Part shown: one piece after another, positions 1 to 5,538 of the stretch
Numbering within the stretch: the first letter of the stretch is position 1
Layout of the letters: each line of letters begins with the position of its first letter
Source: Bacteroidales bacterium
GTDB taxonomy: Bacteria > Bacteroidota > Bacteroidia > Bacteroidales > JAADJA01
Reading direction: 5' to 3'
DNA: 5,538 bases
Assembly (NCBI GenBank): GCA_030635465.1
Contig: DAOVYU010000101.1
Coordinates: 1 to 5,538, forward strand
Position numbers and translations under genes: made by a program
The notes under the pieces: model-generated
Told to the model about the DNA's origin: nothing
The model's database searches: none
What the model saw: the letters and a program-made list of their open reading frames with translations, nothing else

Positions 1-50
1 ATGACTACTTTTTTAGGATAATTCATATGTATAAGATTTGTTTAGTTTTT

Positions 51-1991
51 TCAATTCAAAATATCATAAAAGAACTCCAGGCTTTCCGGATTAGCCAGTG
101 CGGCTTTATTTTTTACCTCTTTGCCATGAATAATCTGCTTAACTGCAATTTCCACCTTTTTACCATTAATAGTATAAGGTATTTCGGGAACTTCCTTAAT
201 GATCGCCGGAACATGTCGTGGGCTGCAACTGGTTCTTATCTTTGATTTAATTTTTTTGATCAATTCTTCATCCAATGTATAACCAATGTTTATAATCACA
301 AACAAAACAACCAATTCATCTCCATCCACTTTTTTACCCACTACAACAGAGTCTTCAATCTCTTCCATATTTTCAACAACCCGATATATTTCTGCAGTTC
401 CAATTCTTACACCTTGTGGATTTAGCGTTGCATCTGAACGGCCATACATGGTTACGCCGCCATGTTCACTGATCACTATATTATCACCATGTCGCCAAAC
501 ATCCGGATATTCATTGAAATAAGTATTAAAATAACGTTCTCCTGATTTGTCATTCAAAAAATAAATGGGCATCGAAGGAAAAGCCGTTTTACAAACCAGT
601 TCTCCCTGTTCGCCAACAAGTGATTTCCCTTCATCATCAAAGCAATCCACATCCATACCTAATCCGCGGCATTGAATTTCTTCTTTATAAACTGGTAATA
701 TCGGATTTCCTAGCATAAAGCAGGAAATAATATCCGTCCCTCCAGCTATAGAAGAAAGCTGTACATCTTTTTTCCAATCCCGGTATACATATTCAAAACT
801 TTCATTGGTCAATGGAGAGCCTGTTGATGCGATAACCTTCAGGTGAGGGAAGCTGGAAATCTCCATGGGAATAATTCCTTCTGCTTCAAGTGAGGCAATG
901 TATTTAGCACTGGTACCAAAGAAGGTAATATTGAGTTCATCAGCCATTTTTAACAAATAAGCCGGCTCAGGATAAAAAGGATTTCCATCATATAAAACCA
1001 ACGTAGCCCCAACAGCCAGGCTGCTGACAAACCAGTTCCACATCATCCAGCCACAGGTGGTAAAATAAAATACCGTTTGTTCAGGCTGCATATTACAATG
1101 TAGTACAAGTTCTTTTAAATGTTGGATTAGGGGCCCTCCTGCAGAATGAACTATACTTTTAGGCAAGCCGGTTGTCCCTGACGAATACATGATATATAAA
1201 GGATGATCGAAAGGCAATTGTTCAAAAACTAATTCTTCATTTGTTGGTTGAGCCAGGTCCTCCCAACTGATAGCATTGGCCATTTCTTTTAAGTTCACAC
1301 TATCTGTATAATTTACCATTACCACTTTTTCAACTGATGGAAGATCGTGCAAAATGCTTTTTAGTTTTTCCTGGGAATCAAACTTTTTGCCTTTATAAAA
1401 ATAGCCATCAGCAGCTAAAACAATTTTAGGTTTAATCTGTGAAAAACGGTCAAGCACACCTTTAATTCCAAAATCAGGTGAAGTAGAAGACCATATGGCT
1501 CCAATGGAAGCAGTGGCCAACATCATAATAACGGTTTCCGGCATATTAGGCATAAAAGCAGCAATGCGGTCGCCGTTTACAACTCCTAGTTTTTTTAATC
1601 CAGCTGCTACTTTTCTAACCTCATCATAAAGTTGTTTGTAGGTATACTCCTTTTTAACTGAATCTTCTCCTCTGAAAATTATTGCTGTATGATCATCTCT
1701 TCTCTTTAGTAAATTTTCAGCAAAGTTTAATTTTGCTTTTGTAAACCATTTTGCCCCGGGCATTTTATGGGGATCAACAACTACTCGTTCATATTTTTTT
1801 GAATAAATAATTTCACAGTAATTCCAAATTTCTCTCCAAAAGGCATATGGATTAAGTACACTCCATTGATGAACAGTTTCGTATTCAAAATCCTTCAGAT
1901 TATATTTATCAGCCACATAATGAACAAACTCAAACATTTTTGAGTTCTTTTTAAATTCATCAGATGGTTGCCATATTTTTTTATCAATCAT
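51..1991 (-). CDS. Acetoacetyl-CoA synthetase (acetoacetate-CoA ligase)
   Basis: This cytoplasmic ANL-superfamily adenylate-forming enzyme activates acetoacetate with ATP and CoA, giving acetoacetyl-CoA, AMP and PPi. The 646 residues match the usual family length of about 650. An acetyl-CoA-synthetase-type N-terminal region covers roughly residues 1-100. The P-loop YSSGTTGLPK is at 269-278, followed by the TTCGWMMWNW segment (311-320) typical of the acetyl/acetoacetyl-CoA synthetase branch. GGTD is at 417-420, WRHGD at 499-503 and YGRSD at 516-520. The C-terminal NGKK motif (609-612) carries the expected adenylation lysine, K611. The tail 'KNKAALANPESLEFF' continues past this lysine as in acetoacetyl-CoA synthetases rather than ending early as in many acyl-CoA ligases. 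It is the last gene of the operon, 17 nt after the HMG-CoA lyase stop, whose product acetoacetate is its substrate. The start ATG has no Shine-Dalgarno but gives the full family N-terminus. Common symbols are aacS or acsA; none is assigned here. Confidence 0.93.
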   Translation of the reverse strand: MIDKKIWQPSDEFKKNSKMFEFVHYVADKYNLKDFEYETVHQWSVLNPYAFWREIWNYCEIIYSKKYERVVVDPHKMPGAKWFTKAKLNFAENLLKRRDDHTAIIFRGEDSVKKEYTYKQLYDEVRKVAAGLKKLGVVNGDRIAAFMPNMPETVIMMLATASIGAIWSSTSPDFGIKGVLDRFSQIKPKIVLAADGYFYKGKKFDSQEKLKSILHDLPSVEKVVMVNYTDSVNLKEMANAISWEDLAQPTNEELVFEQLPFDHPLYIMYSSGTTGLPKSIVHSAGGPLIQHLKELVLHCNMQPEQTVFYFTTCGWMMWNWFVSSLAVGATLVLYDGNPFYPEPAYLLKMADELNITFFGTSAKYIASLEAEGIIPMEISSFPHLKVIASTGSPLTNESFEYVYRDWKKDVQLSSIAGGTDIISCFMLGNPILPVYKEEIQCRGLGMDVDCFDDEGKSLVGEQGELVCKTAFPSMPIYFLNDKSGERYFNTYFNEYPDVWRHGDNIVISEHGGVTMYGRSDATLNPQGVRIGTAEIYRVVENMEEIEDSVVVGKKVDGDELVVLFVIINIGYTLDEELIKKIKSKIRTSCSPRHVPAIIKEVPEIPYTINGKKVEIAVKQIIHGKEVKNKAALANPESLEFFYDILN

Positions 1992-2008
1992 ATTATTTTA
2001 TGTCAATT

Positions 2009-2863
2009 CTAAGGAAATACTTCCAAGGCCAATCCATATGCTTCTTCAAATGCTTCTTCATTTAATTCAATGGGCACATAATTTATCTCAAAGTATTCCA
2101 GTAAATTACTGGTTCGCAAATTGCCTACCAGCCTGTTTTCTGCCATGGGACATCCGCCCAATCCATTGATTACTGTATCAAATCGCTGACAACCATTGAT
2201 AAATGCCGCATTGATTTTGCGATACCAATGCCTGATAGTTGTATGCAAATGAAATCCGAATTCTACCTCCGGAAATTCAGGAACAAGTGATGAAAACAGA
2301 AGTGCAATGTTTTTCTTTGTAGAAATTCCAACCGTATCTGACAATGGCATAATCTTAACACCCATTTTAGATAATCTATAAACCCAATCAGCAACAATAT
2401 CGGGATTCCATTCATCGCCATATGGATTTCCAAAAGCCATGGAGATGTATACAACCAGCTCCTTATTATTTTTTTTACATATGTTTAATAATTCCGAAAC
2501 TGTATTCACTGATTTTTCAATGGTGGAATTAATATTTCGTTCTAGGAAAGTCGGAGAAATGGAAAATGGATATCCAAGGTATTGAATTTCGTCAAATTGG
2601 GTTGCAATTTCTGCTCCCCTTCGGTTACCAATTATTGCCAATAACTTTGTATCGGTAACTGACAAATCCAATTTGGACAATACTTCTGCAGTATCTTTTA
2701 ATTGGGGAATGGCTTTTGGTGAAACAAAACTTCCAAAATCAATGGTATCAAATCCAACTTTTAACAAAGCATTGATATACCTTGCCTTATCATTTGTTGG
2801 AATAAACCGGGTAAGCCCTTGCATGGCATCCCTGGGTGATTCTATGATTTTGATTTTGTTCAT
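2009..2863 (-). CDS. Hydroxymethylglutaryl-CoA lyase
   Basis: A TIM-barrel lyase of the HMGL-like family that cleaves (S)-HMG-CoA to acetoacetate and acetyl-CoA, the last step of leucine degradation. In this 284-residue protein, the catalytic Arg-Asp of strand 1 is R11-D12 in 'ESPRDAMQG'. The metal-binding HxH is H205/H207 in 'GFHLHTT'. The signature cysteine is C238 in 'NGLGGCPMA', and the metal-ligand asparagine is N248 in 'VGNL'. These correspond to human D42, H233, H235, C266 and N275. The start at 2863 was chosen because it begins just before the conserved first strand and lies one base after the stop of the upstream dehydrogenase (TAA-A-ATG), a layout typical of translational coupling. 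The frame stays open upstream to an ATG at 2959, but that would add 32 residues overlapping the dehydrogenase C-terminus without family resemblance. The family symbol would be mvaB; I leave it open because HMGL-like relatives use other acyl-CoAs. Confidence 0.9.
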   Translation of the reverse strand: MNKIKIIESPRDAMQGLTRFIPTNDKARYINALLKVGFDTIDFGSFVSPKAIPQLKDTAEVLSKLDLSVTDTKLLAIIGNRRGAEIATQFDEIQYLGYPFSISPTFLERNINSTIEKSVNTVSELLNICKKNNKELVVYISMAFGNPYGDEWNPDIVADWVYRLSKMGVKIMPLSDTVGISTKKNIALLFSSLVPEFPEVEFGFHLHTTIRHWYRKINAAFINGCQRFDTVINGLGGCPMAENRLVGNLRTSNLLEYFEINYVPIELNEEAFEEAYGLALEVFP

Positions 2864-2864
2864 T

Positions 2865-4013
2865 TTAACAACCGATTTGCCTGGAAATAACCAATCTTTG
2901 TATTTCTGAAGTTCCTTCGCCAATTTGTAATAATCGTTGGTCACGATAAAATCGTTCAATGGGATAATCTTTCATCAGACCATATCCGCCATGTATTTGT
3001 ACAGCTTCGTCTGCAACTTCCCTGGCAATTTCAGAGCAATACAATTTCGACATGGCAGCTTCTTTCGAAAATGGTTTATTATTATCCTTTAACCAGCAAG
3101 CCTTATATAAAAGATTTCTGGCCAATTCGATCTTCGTAGCCATGTCTGCCAATTTAAATGCATTCACCTGGAACTTGATTATAGGTTTCCCAAATTGTTT
3201 GCGCTCATTTGCATATTCCATGGCCAATTCAAATGCACCCTGTGCACAACCAAGTCCCATGGCAGCAATTGAAAGTCTTCCATTATCAAGCGTACTCAGC
3301 ATGATATGTGAACCTTCTCCTATTTTTCCCAGTAGGTTTTCCTCCGGTACTTTACAGTCGTCAAAATACAATTCAGCTGTATCTGAAGCGCGCCACATCA
3401 TTTTTCCATGCATGGATACCTGTTTAAATCCGGCTGTGCCTTTTTCAACAATGATTGTGGTAAACTCTTTTTTACCATTTTCAAAAATTTTAGTCACTGT
3501 TTGAACGGTAGATCCTATTGAAAAATCACAGGAACCATTTGTAATGAATATCTTAGAGCCATTGATTGTCCATTCACCATTTTTAAGCTGAGCCATTGTT
3601 TTGGTTCCCCGAGAATCAGAACCAGCATTTGGTTCTGTCAATCCAAATCCCCACAATGCTTCTCCGGTACAAAGCTGAGGGAGATATTTCATTTTCTGCT
3701 CTTCGGTACCATAATAATACAAAGGACCAACCCCAAGAGAATTATGTGCCGCCAAAGTTGCAGCTTGAGATCCATCTATTCTGGCTACCTCTTCTACAGC
3801 AATAATGTAGGATAAAGTGTCCAACTCCTGACCGCCATATTTTTCCGGAAGGTACATACCAAATAAACCAAGCTCCCCCATCTTTCGGGTTAGATCATAG
3901 GAAAACTCAGCTTTTTCATCCAGTTCCTGGGCAACGGGTTTAATTTCTCTTTCAGCAAAATCACGGACGGTTTCCCGAATCATGTTTTGTTCATCTGTTA
4001 ATTCAAAATTCAT
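2865..4013 (-). CDS. Acyl-CoA dehydrogenase, short/branched-chain type
   Basis: An FAD-dependent cytoplasmic flavoprotein that alpha,beta-dehydrogenates acyl-CoA thioesters and passes electrons to ETF. At 382 residues it has the standard length. The helical N-terminal domain spans about 1-115. Family signature 1, 'GLTEPNAGSD', lies at 124-133 and leads into the beta domain. The C-terminal helical domain carries 'ERKQFGKPI' (270-278) and signature 2, 'QIHGGYGLMKDYPIERFYRD' (339-358). The catalytic base is most likely E366 in 'QIGEGTSEIQR', the position used by short- and medium-chain dehydrogenases. The alternative base position of isovaleryl-CoA dehydrogenase ('LDLERL') is Gly here ('LDNGRL', G245), so isovaleryl-CoA dehydrogenase is not the best guess from residues, although its neighbours belong to the leucine pathway. 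Butyryl-, isobutyryl- or 2-methylbutyryl-CoA are possible substrates. It is the first gene of the operon; its stop is one base before the lyase start. No Shine-Dalgarno is seen before the ATG. Confidence 0.92.
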   Translation of the reverse strand: MNFELTDEQNMIRETVRDFAEREIKPVAQELDEKAEFSYDLTRKMGELGLFGMYLPEKYGGQELDTLSYIIAVEEVARIDGSQAATLAAHNSLGVGPLYYYGTEEQKMKYLPQLCTGEALWGFGLTEPNAGSDSRGTKTMAQLKNGEWTINGSKIFITNGSCDFSIGSTVQTVTKIFENGKKEFTTIIVEKGTAGFKQVSMHGKMMWRASDTAELYFDDCKVPEENLLGKIGEGSHIMLSTLDNGRLSIAAMGLGCAQGAFELAMEYANERKQFGKPIIKFQVNAFKLADMATKIELARNLLYKACWLKDNNKPFSKEAAMSKLYCSEIAREVADEAVQIHGGYGLMKDYPIERFYRDQRLLQIGEGTSEIQRLVISRQIGC

Positions 4014-4057
4014 AATTAATGTAATGGTTAAATAAGATGATGAAATAAGTCCTCTAA

Positions 4058-4063
4058 ATTATA
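4058..4063 (-). promoter_or_regulatory. Possible -10 element for the catabolic operon
   Basis: Read on the minus strand, the non-coding stretch 4014-4113 before the dehydrogenase contains TATAAT, about 45 nt upstream of the ATG, followed by TTTAG. No convincing -35 TTGACA, and no Bacteroidota -33 TTTG, sits at the right distance, and the TAnnTTTG consensus of that phylum is only partly matched. In such AT-rich DNA a TATAAT can occur by chance. The true promoter could instead lie inside or beyond the insertion sequence, or could have been displaced by it. The rest of the 100-bp stretch shows no clear hairpin, RNA gene or ORF. Confidence 0.2.
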
Positions 4064-4110
4064 AAAAAGCCGGTATTTAAACCATAGTTCTGTTAAAAAA
4101 ATTATTTCTC

Positions 4111-4128
4111 TTAACCCGTTGTGCATTT
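4111..4128 (+). repeat. IS left terminal inverted repeat
   Basis: TTAACCCGTTGTGCATTT at this end is an exact reverse complement of 5084-5101; base 4129 no longer pairs. The outer TTA or TTAA may belong to the target rather than to the element. The repeat overlaps the last two bases of the transposase stop codon (4127-4129), so the gene runs right up to the element end, as is usual for compact IS. Confidence 0.93.
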
Positions 4129-5008
4129 AGGACAAATTTAGCTTTAAATTGTTAATCGGTCTGTTAAAGACGAATTTATTTAGATATTGAATCATGGTAA
4201 GTGCGGATATTTTGGATAGTATTCTTGTTCTAAAACCATCAAAAGATTTAGCATAATTCCTTCGGATCATAAATTGGTCACATAATTGGGCAAATAGTGT
4301 TTCAATTCTTTTTCTAGATTTCTTAAAAATATATGGCTGTTGTTGATAGTCCTTTTGGTTCTTGCGTTTGGGTGTCTGCAGATTAATATTTGCAGTCTCA
4401 AAAAGATTAAGTTGGTACTGTGCCGAGAGATAACCCATATCGCCAAGTAGTACACAATCTGATAGTTGTAATTGAATGTCTTTCAAATACTGAATATCAT
4501 GAACAGATGCCGGAGAAATATCAAGACTTTGGAAAACCCCGGAAACCGAACATACCCCATGTAGTTTGTATCCATAGTAATAAAGTTTTTGTGAGGCACA
4601 GAAGCCCTTATCTGGATAACAATGTTCCTGGTCTTTACAGATTGTGCTACGACTTGCTCTGGCATTTTTACAAACTTCCAAAGGCATTGAATCAACTACA
4701 AAATAATCTTCATCCTGATTGAATGAATAAGCCATCTTTTGTCGAATCTGCTCGGTCAATGAGAACAGCTTTCTTTTTCTACGATTATACACACTTCGTT
4801 CAATTAAGCCATCGAGATAGGAGCCTGAAATCGTTCTAAAAAGCTGACATTCAGAATCAATACTCATGTATTCAGCTGTTATATTCATAGCTATTAATTC
4901 CAGATTACTCAATTTTGGTTTTCTAATTTGAACAAAACATTGATAATCAATTGGTAAATCTTGTAAGTTTTTTAAAATAATTTCGTAATTTTGAATGAAG
5001 TTGTTCAT
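4127..5008 (-). CDS. IS982-family DDE transposase
   Basis: A DNA transposase catalysing cut-and-insert transfer of the surrounding element. Its 293 residues match IS982-family transposases, which are about 290-300. The N-terminal third (1-100) is a DNA-binding-type region. The catalytic triad reads D106 in 'FVVDSMPLEVCKNAR', D190 in 'LLGDMGY', and E236 in 'SRKRIETLFAQL'. The spacers 'KGFCASQKLYYYGYKLH' (134-150) and 'NYAKSFDGFRTRILSKISAL' (251-270) are characteristic of IS982 proteins. There is no frameshift or internal stop, so it appears functional. The ATG start is 90 bp inside the right end of the element. The gene is transcribed in the same direction as the catabolic operon and ends 113 nt before the dehydrogenase start, with no obvious terminator between them, so read-through into the operon is conceivable. 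Confidence 0.93.
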   Translation of the reverse strand: MNNFIQNYEIILKNLQDLPIDYQCFVQIRKPKLSNLELIAMNITAEYMSIDSECQLFRTISGSYLDGLIERSVYNRRKRKLFSLTEQIRQKMAYSFNQDEDYFVVDSMPLEVCKNARASRSTICKDQEHCYPDKGFCASQKLYYYGYKLHGVCSVSGVFQSLDISPASVHDIQYLKDIQLQLSDCVLLGDMGYLSAQYQLNLFETANINLQTPKRKNQKDYQQQPYIFKKSRKRIETLFAQLCDQFMIRRNYAKSFDGFRTRILSKISALTMIQYLNKFVFNRPINNLKLNLS

Positions 5009-5010
5009 AA

Positions 5011-5035
5011 TTTAATTGTTTGAAAATCAATTAAA
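5011..5035 (-). promoter_or_regulatory. Inverted repeat just before the transposase start
   Basis: A perfect 8-bp inverted repeat (TTTAATTG / CAATTAAA, 9-nt loop) ends two bases before the transposase ATG. If transcribed it would form an AU-rich hairpin in the mRNA leader next to the start codon. Minus-strand TACATTTA at 5034-5041 resembles the Bacteroidota -7 box TAnnTTTG, with a GTTG about 22 nt further upstream as a possible -33 element, so this may also be the promoter region. Such leader hairpins can limit transposase translation, but the arms are A/T-rich and chance is possible. Confidence 0.35.
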
Positions 5036-5083
5036 TGTACGAATATTTATCGTTCGGTGAACAACTTTCTTTTTCTTTTTTTC

Positions 5084-5101
5084 AAATGCACAACGGGTTA
5101 A
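5084..5101 (-). repeat. IS right terminal inverted repeat
   Basis: AAATGCACAACGGGTTAA pairs without mismatch with 4111-4128. It is preceded inside the element by a pyrimidine-rich tract (about 5066-5083, mostly T with spaced C). The reading frame of the downstream Kelch fragment happens to stay open through this repeat back to a TGA at 5058-5060, but those residues are IS-encoded and not part of the original protein. Confidence 0.93.
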
Positions 5102-5480
5102 TTATGTTTATTTATTTGGTGGGCATTATAGTAACACCTTGGGTAGTGTTACCGATGAAGTATGGCGTTTAAATTTGGATTCCCTTCAAAGTTCAATAAA
5201 AGAAAATGAATACGTTTTAAAGGAAAGTTTAATTCTTAACCAAATCTATCCCAATCCCTTTTCAAATTCAATAACCATTGAATATAAACTCAAAAAACCT
5301 GTAGAAGTAACGATTAGCATTTATAATCATCTTGGTCAGAAAGTTAAAGGGATAACGGAAAGAAAATCAGTTGGACAACAAAAGATCGAGTGGAGTTGCA
5401 AAGAATTACCTGTCGGTATTTATTTCTGTGTATTAAAAACAAATAAAGGAATACAAACAACTAAAATGATAAAATCATAA
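5100..5480 (+). pseudogene. 3' fragment of a Kelch-repeat protein with T9SS sorting domain
   Basis: Only the last 126 residues of a secreted or surface protein remain. The frame enters directly from the IS border. The first residues, 'NYVYLFGGHYSNT' then 'DEVWRLNLDS' (1-28), match one Kelch motif: hydrophobic strand, Gly-Gly, then a spaced Trp and 'LNLDS'. They are the end of a beta-propeller whose other blades are missing. After a short linker comes a type IX secretion type-A sorting domain: 'YPNPFSNSITIEY' (50-62), 'IYNHLGQKV' (74-82), 'LPVGIYFCVL' (103-112) and a basic end 'TTKMIKS'. In the family this tail directs export through the outer membrane and is then removed. A TTG at 5139 could be taken as a start but would cut the Kelch motif in half, and no signal peptide is present, so the fragment is judged non-functional. 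The missing 5' part is not found on the far side of the IS. Confidence 0.85.
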
Positions 5481-5538
5481 AACCCCCTCTGTGTCTCCCC
5501 CAATGGGGGAGAAAATTAGGTGCACCAATTTGTCCCCC
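5481..5538. repeat. GC-rich palindromic intergenic element, possible terminator
   Basis: Directly after the Kelch-fragment stop comes a C-rich stretch with a perfect 8-bp stem, TCTCCCCC at 5494-5501 and GGGGGAGA at 5505-5512, with a 3-nt AAT loop. A further CCCCC closes the window (5534-5538) and could pair alternatively with the same GGGGG. The composition is sharply different from the AT-rich surroundings. From memory, similar CCCCTCTGTGTCTCCCCC-type palindromes recur between genes in Bacteroidota genomes, so this may be one copy of a dispersed repeat. It could also end transcription, although no long T-run follows. The right boundary is unknown because the window ends. Confidence 0.5.

Larger units (their letters stand above)
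4114..5098 (-). mobile_element. IS982-family insertion sequence, complete
   Basis: An element of about 985 bp containing one full-length DDE transposase, bounded by perfect inverted repeats reading ACCCGTTGTGCATTT inward from each end. The length, single ORF, transposase type and AC-starting ends fit the IS982 family. The palindromic TTAA at each border extends the inverted match to 18 bp (4111-4128 and 5084-5101), so the outer boundary is ambiguous. The element may end in ACCC with no target duplication, or in CCCG with a 4-bp TTAA duplication. Nothing inside is broken, so the copy looks potentially active and recent. It separates the catabolic operon from the 3' remnant of a Kelch/T9SS gene, and its transposase reads toward the operon. 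Confidence 0.9.

Noticed and set aside
1..50. Possible terminator or further gene downstream of acetoacetyl-CoA synthetase
   Set aside because: The 50 bases show only T-rich stretches, no stem-loop and no coding signal; too little sequence to say more.
27..245. Plus-strand ORF within the acetoacetyl-CoA synthetase region, and similar antisense ORFs at 286-522, 2673-2909, 3052-3504, 3596-3805 and 4420-4722
   Set aside because: All lie opposite strong, full-length conserved genes and have no recognisable domains; they are shadow frames.
2263..2454. Minus-strand alternative-frame ORFs (2263-2454, 4267-4455, 4483-4695)
   Set aside because: They are out-of-frame readings inside the lyase and transposase genes, with low-complexity or unrecognisable products.
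2864..2959. Longer start for the HMG-CoA lyase (ATG at 2959, 32 extra residues)
   Set aside because: The extension overlaps the dehydrogenase C-terminus in another frame, has no family resemblance, and an ATG at 2863 sits one base after the dehydrogenase stop right before the conserved first strand.
4100..5105. AATTAT direct repeat (4100-4105 and 5100-5105) as a target-site duplication
   Set aside because: The left copy is 8 bp away from the element end while the right copy starts one base from it; a true duplication would abut both ends. A/T-rich hexamers match easily by chance.
5139..5480. Intact small protein starting at TTG 5139
   Set aside because: The open frame continues upstream to the IS border with Kelch-motif residues, and no signal peptide follows the TTG, so it is better read as the end of a truncated gene.
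1..5538. CRISPR array, tRNA/rRNA gene, riboswitch, defence or novel system
   Set aside because: No regularly spaced repeats, no cloverleaf or rRNA-like segment, and all long genes belong to well-known metabolic or transposase families; the gaps are too short for a hidden large RNA.

Overview
The window is AT-rich and most likely from a member of the Bacteroidota. The clearest marker is a gene fragment at the right end that encodes a type IX secretion (T9SS) type-A C-terminal sorting domain, which is essentially confined to that phylum. Genes have no purine-rich Shine-Dalgarno sequence before their starts, and the HMG-CoA lyase has the sequence style I recall from Bacteroidota. No species can be named from the sequence alone.

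Layout. From 4013 down to 51, three minus-strand genes form a tight operon: an acyl-CoA dehydrogenase (4013-2865), HMG-CoA lyase (2863-2009, one base after the previous stop) and acetoacetyl-CoA synthetase (1991-51). A 100-bp non-coding stretch (4014-4113) separates the operon from a complete IS982-family insertion sequence of about 985 bp. The element has perfect terminal inverted repeats and one intact DDE transposase gene, also on the minus strand. To its right, on the plus strand, is the 3' end of a gene for a secreted Kelch-repeat protein with a T9SS tail. The gene starts abruptly at the IS border and its 5' part is absent from the window. A GC-rich palindrome follows its stop.

How the genes work together. 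HMG-CoA lyase splits HMG-CoA into acetoacetate and acetyl-CoA, and acetoacetyl-CoA synthetase re-activates acetoacetate to acetoacetyl-CoA for thiolysis. With an acyl-CoA dehydrogenase in front, this fits the lower end of leucine (branched-chain acyl-CoA) catabolism. The methylcrotonyl-CoA carboxylase and methylglutaconyl-CoA hydratase steps are not in the window.

Nothing here amounts to a previously undescribed system. The points most worth a second look are the rearrangement implied by the IS next to a decapitated Kelch/T9SS gene, the substrate identity of the acyl-CoA dehydrogenase, and the palindromic repeat at the right edge.
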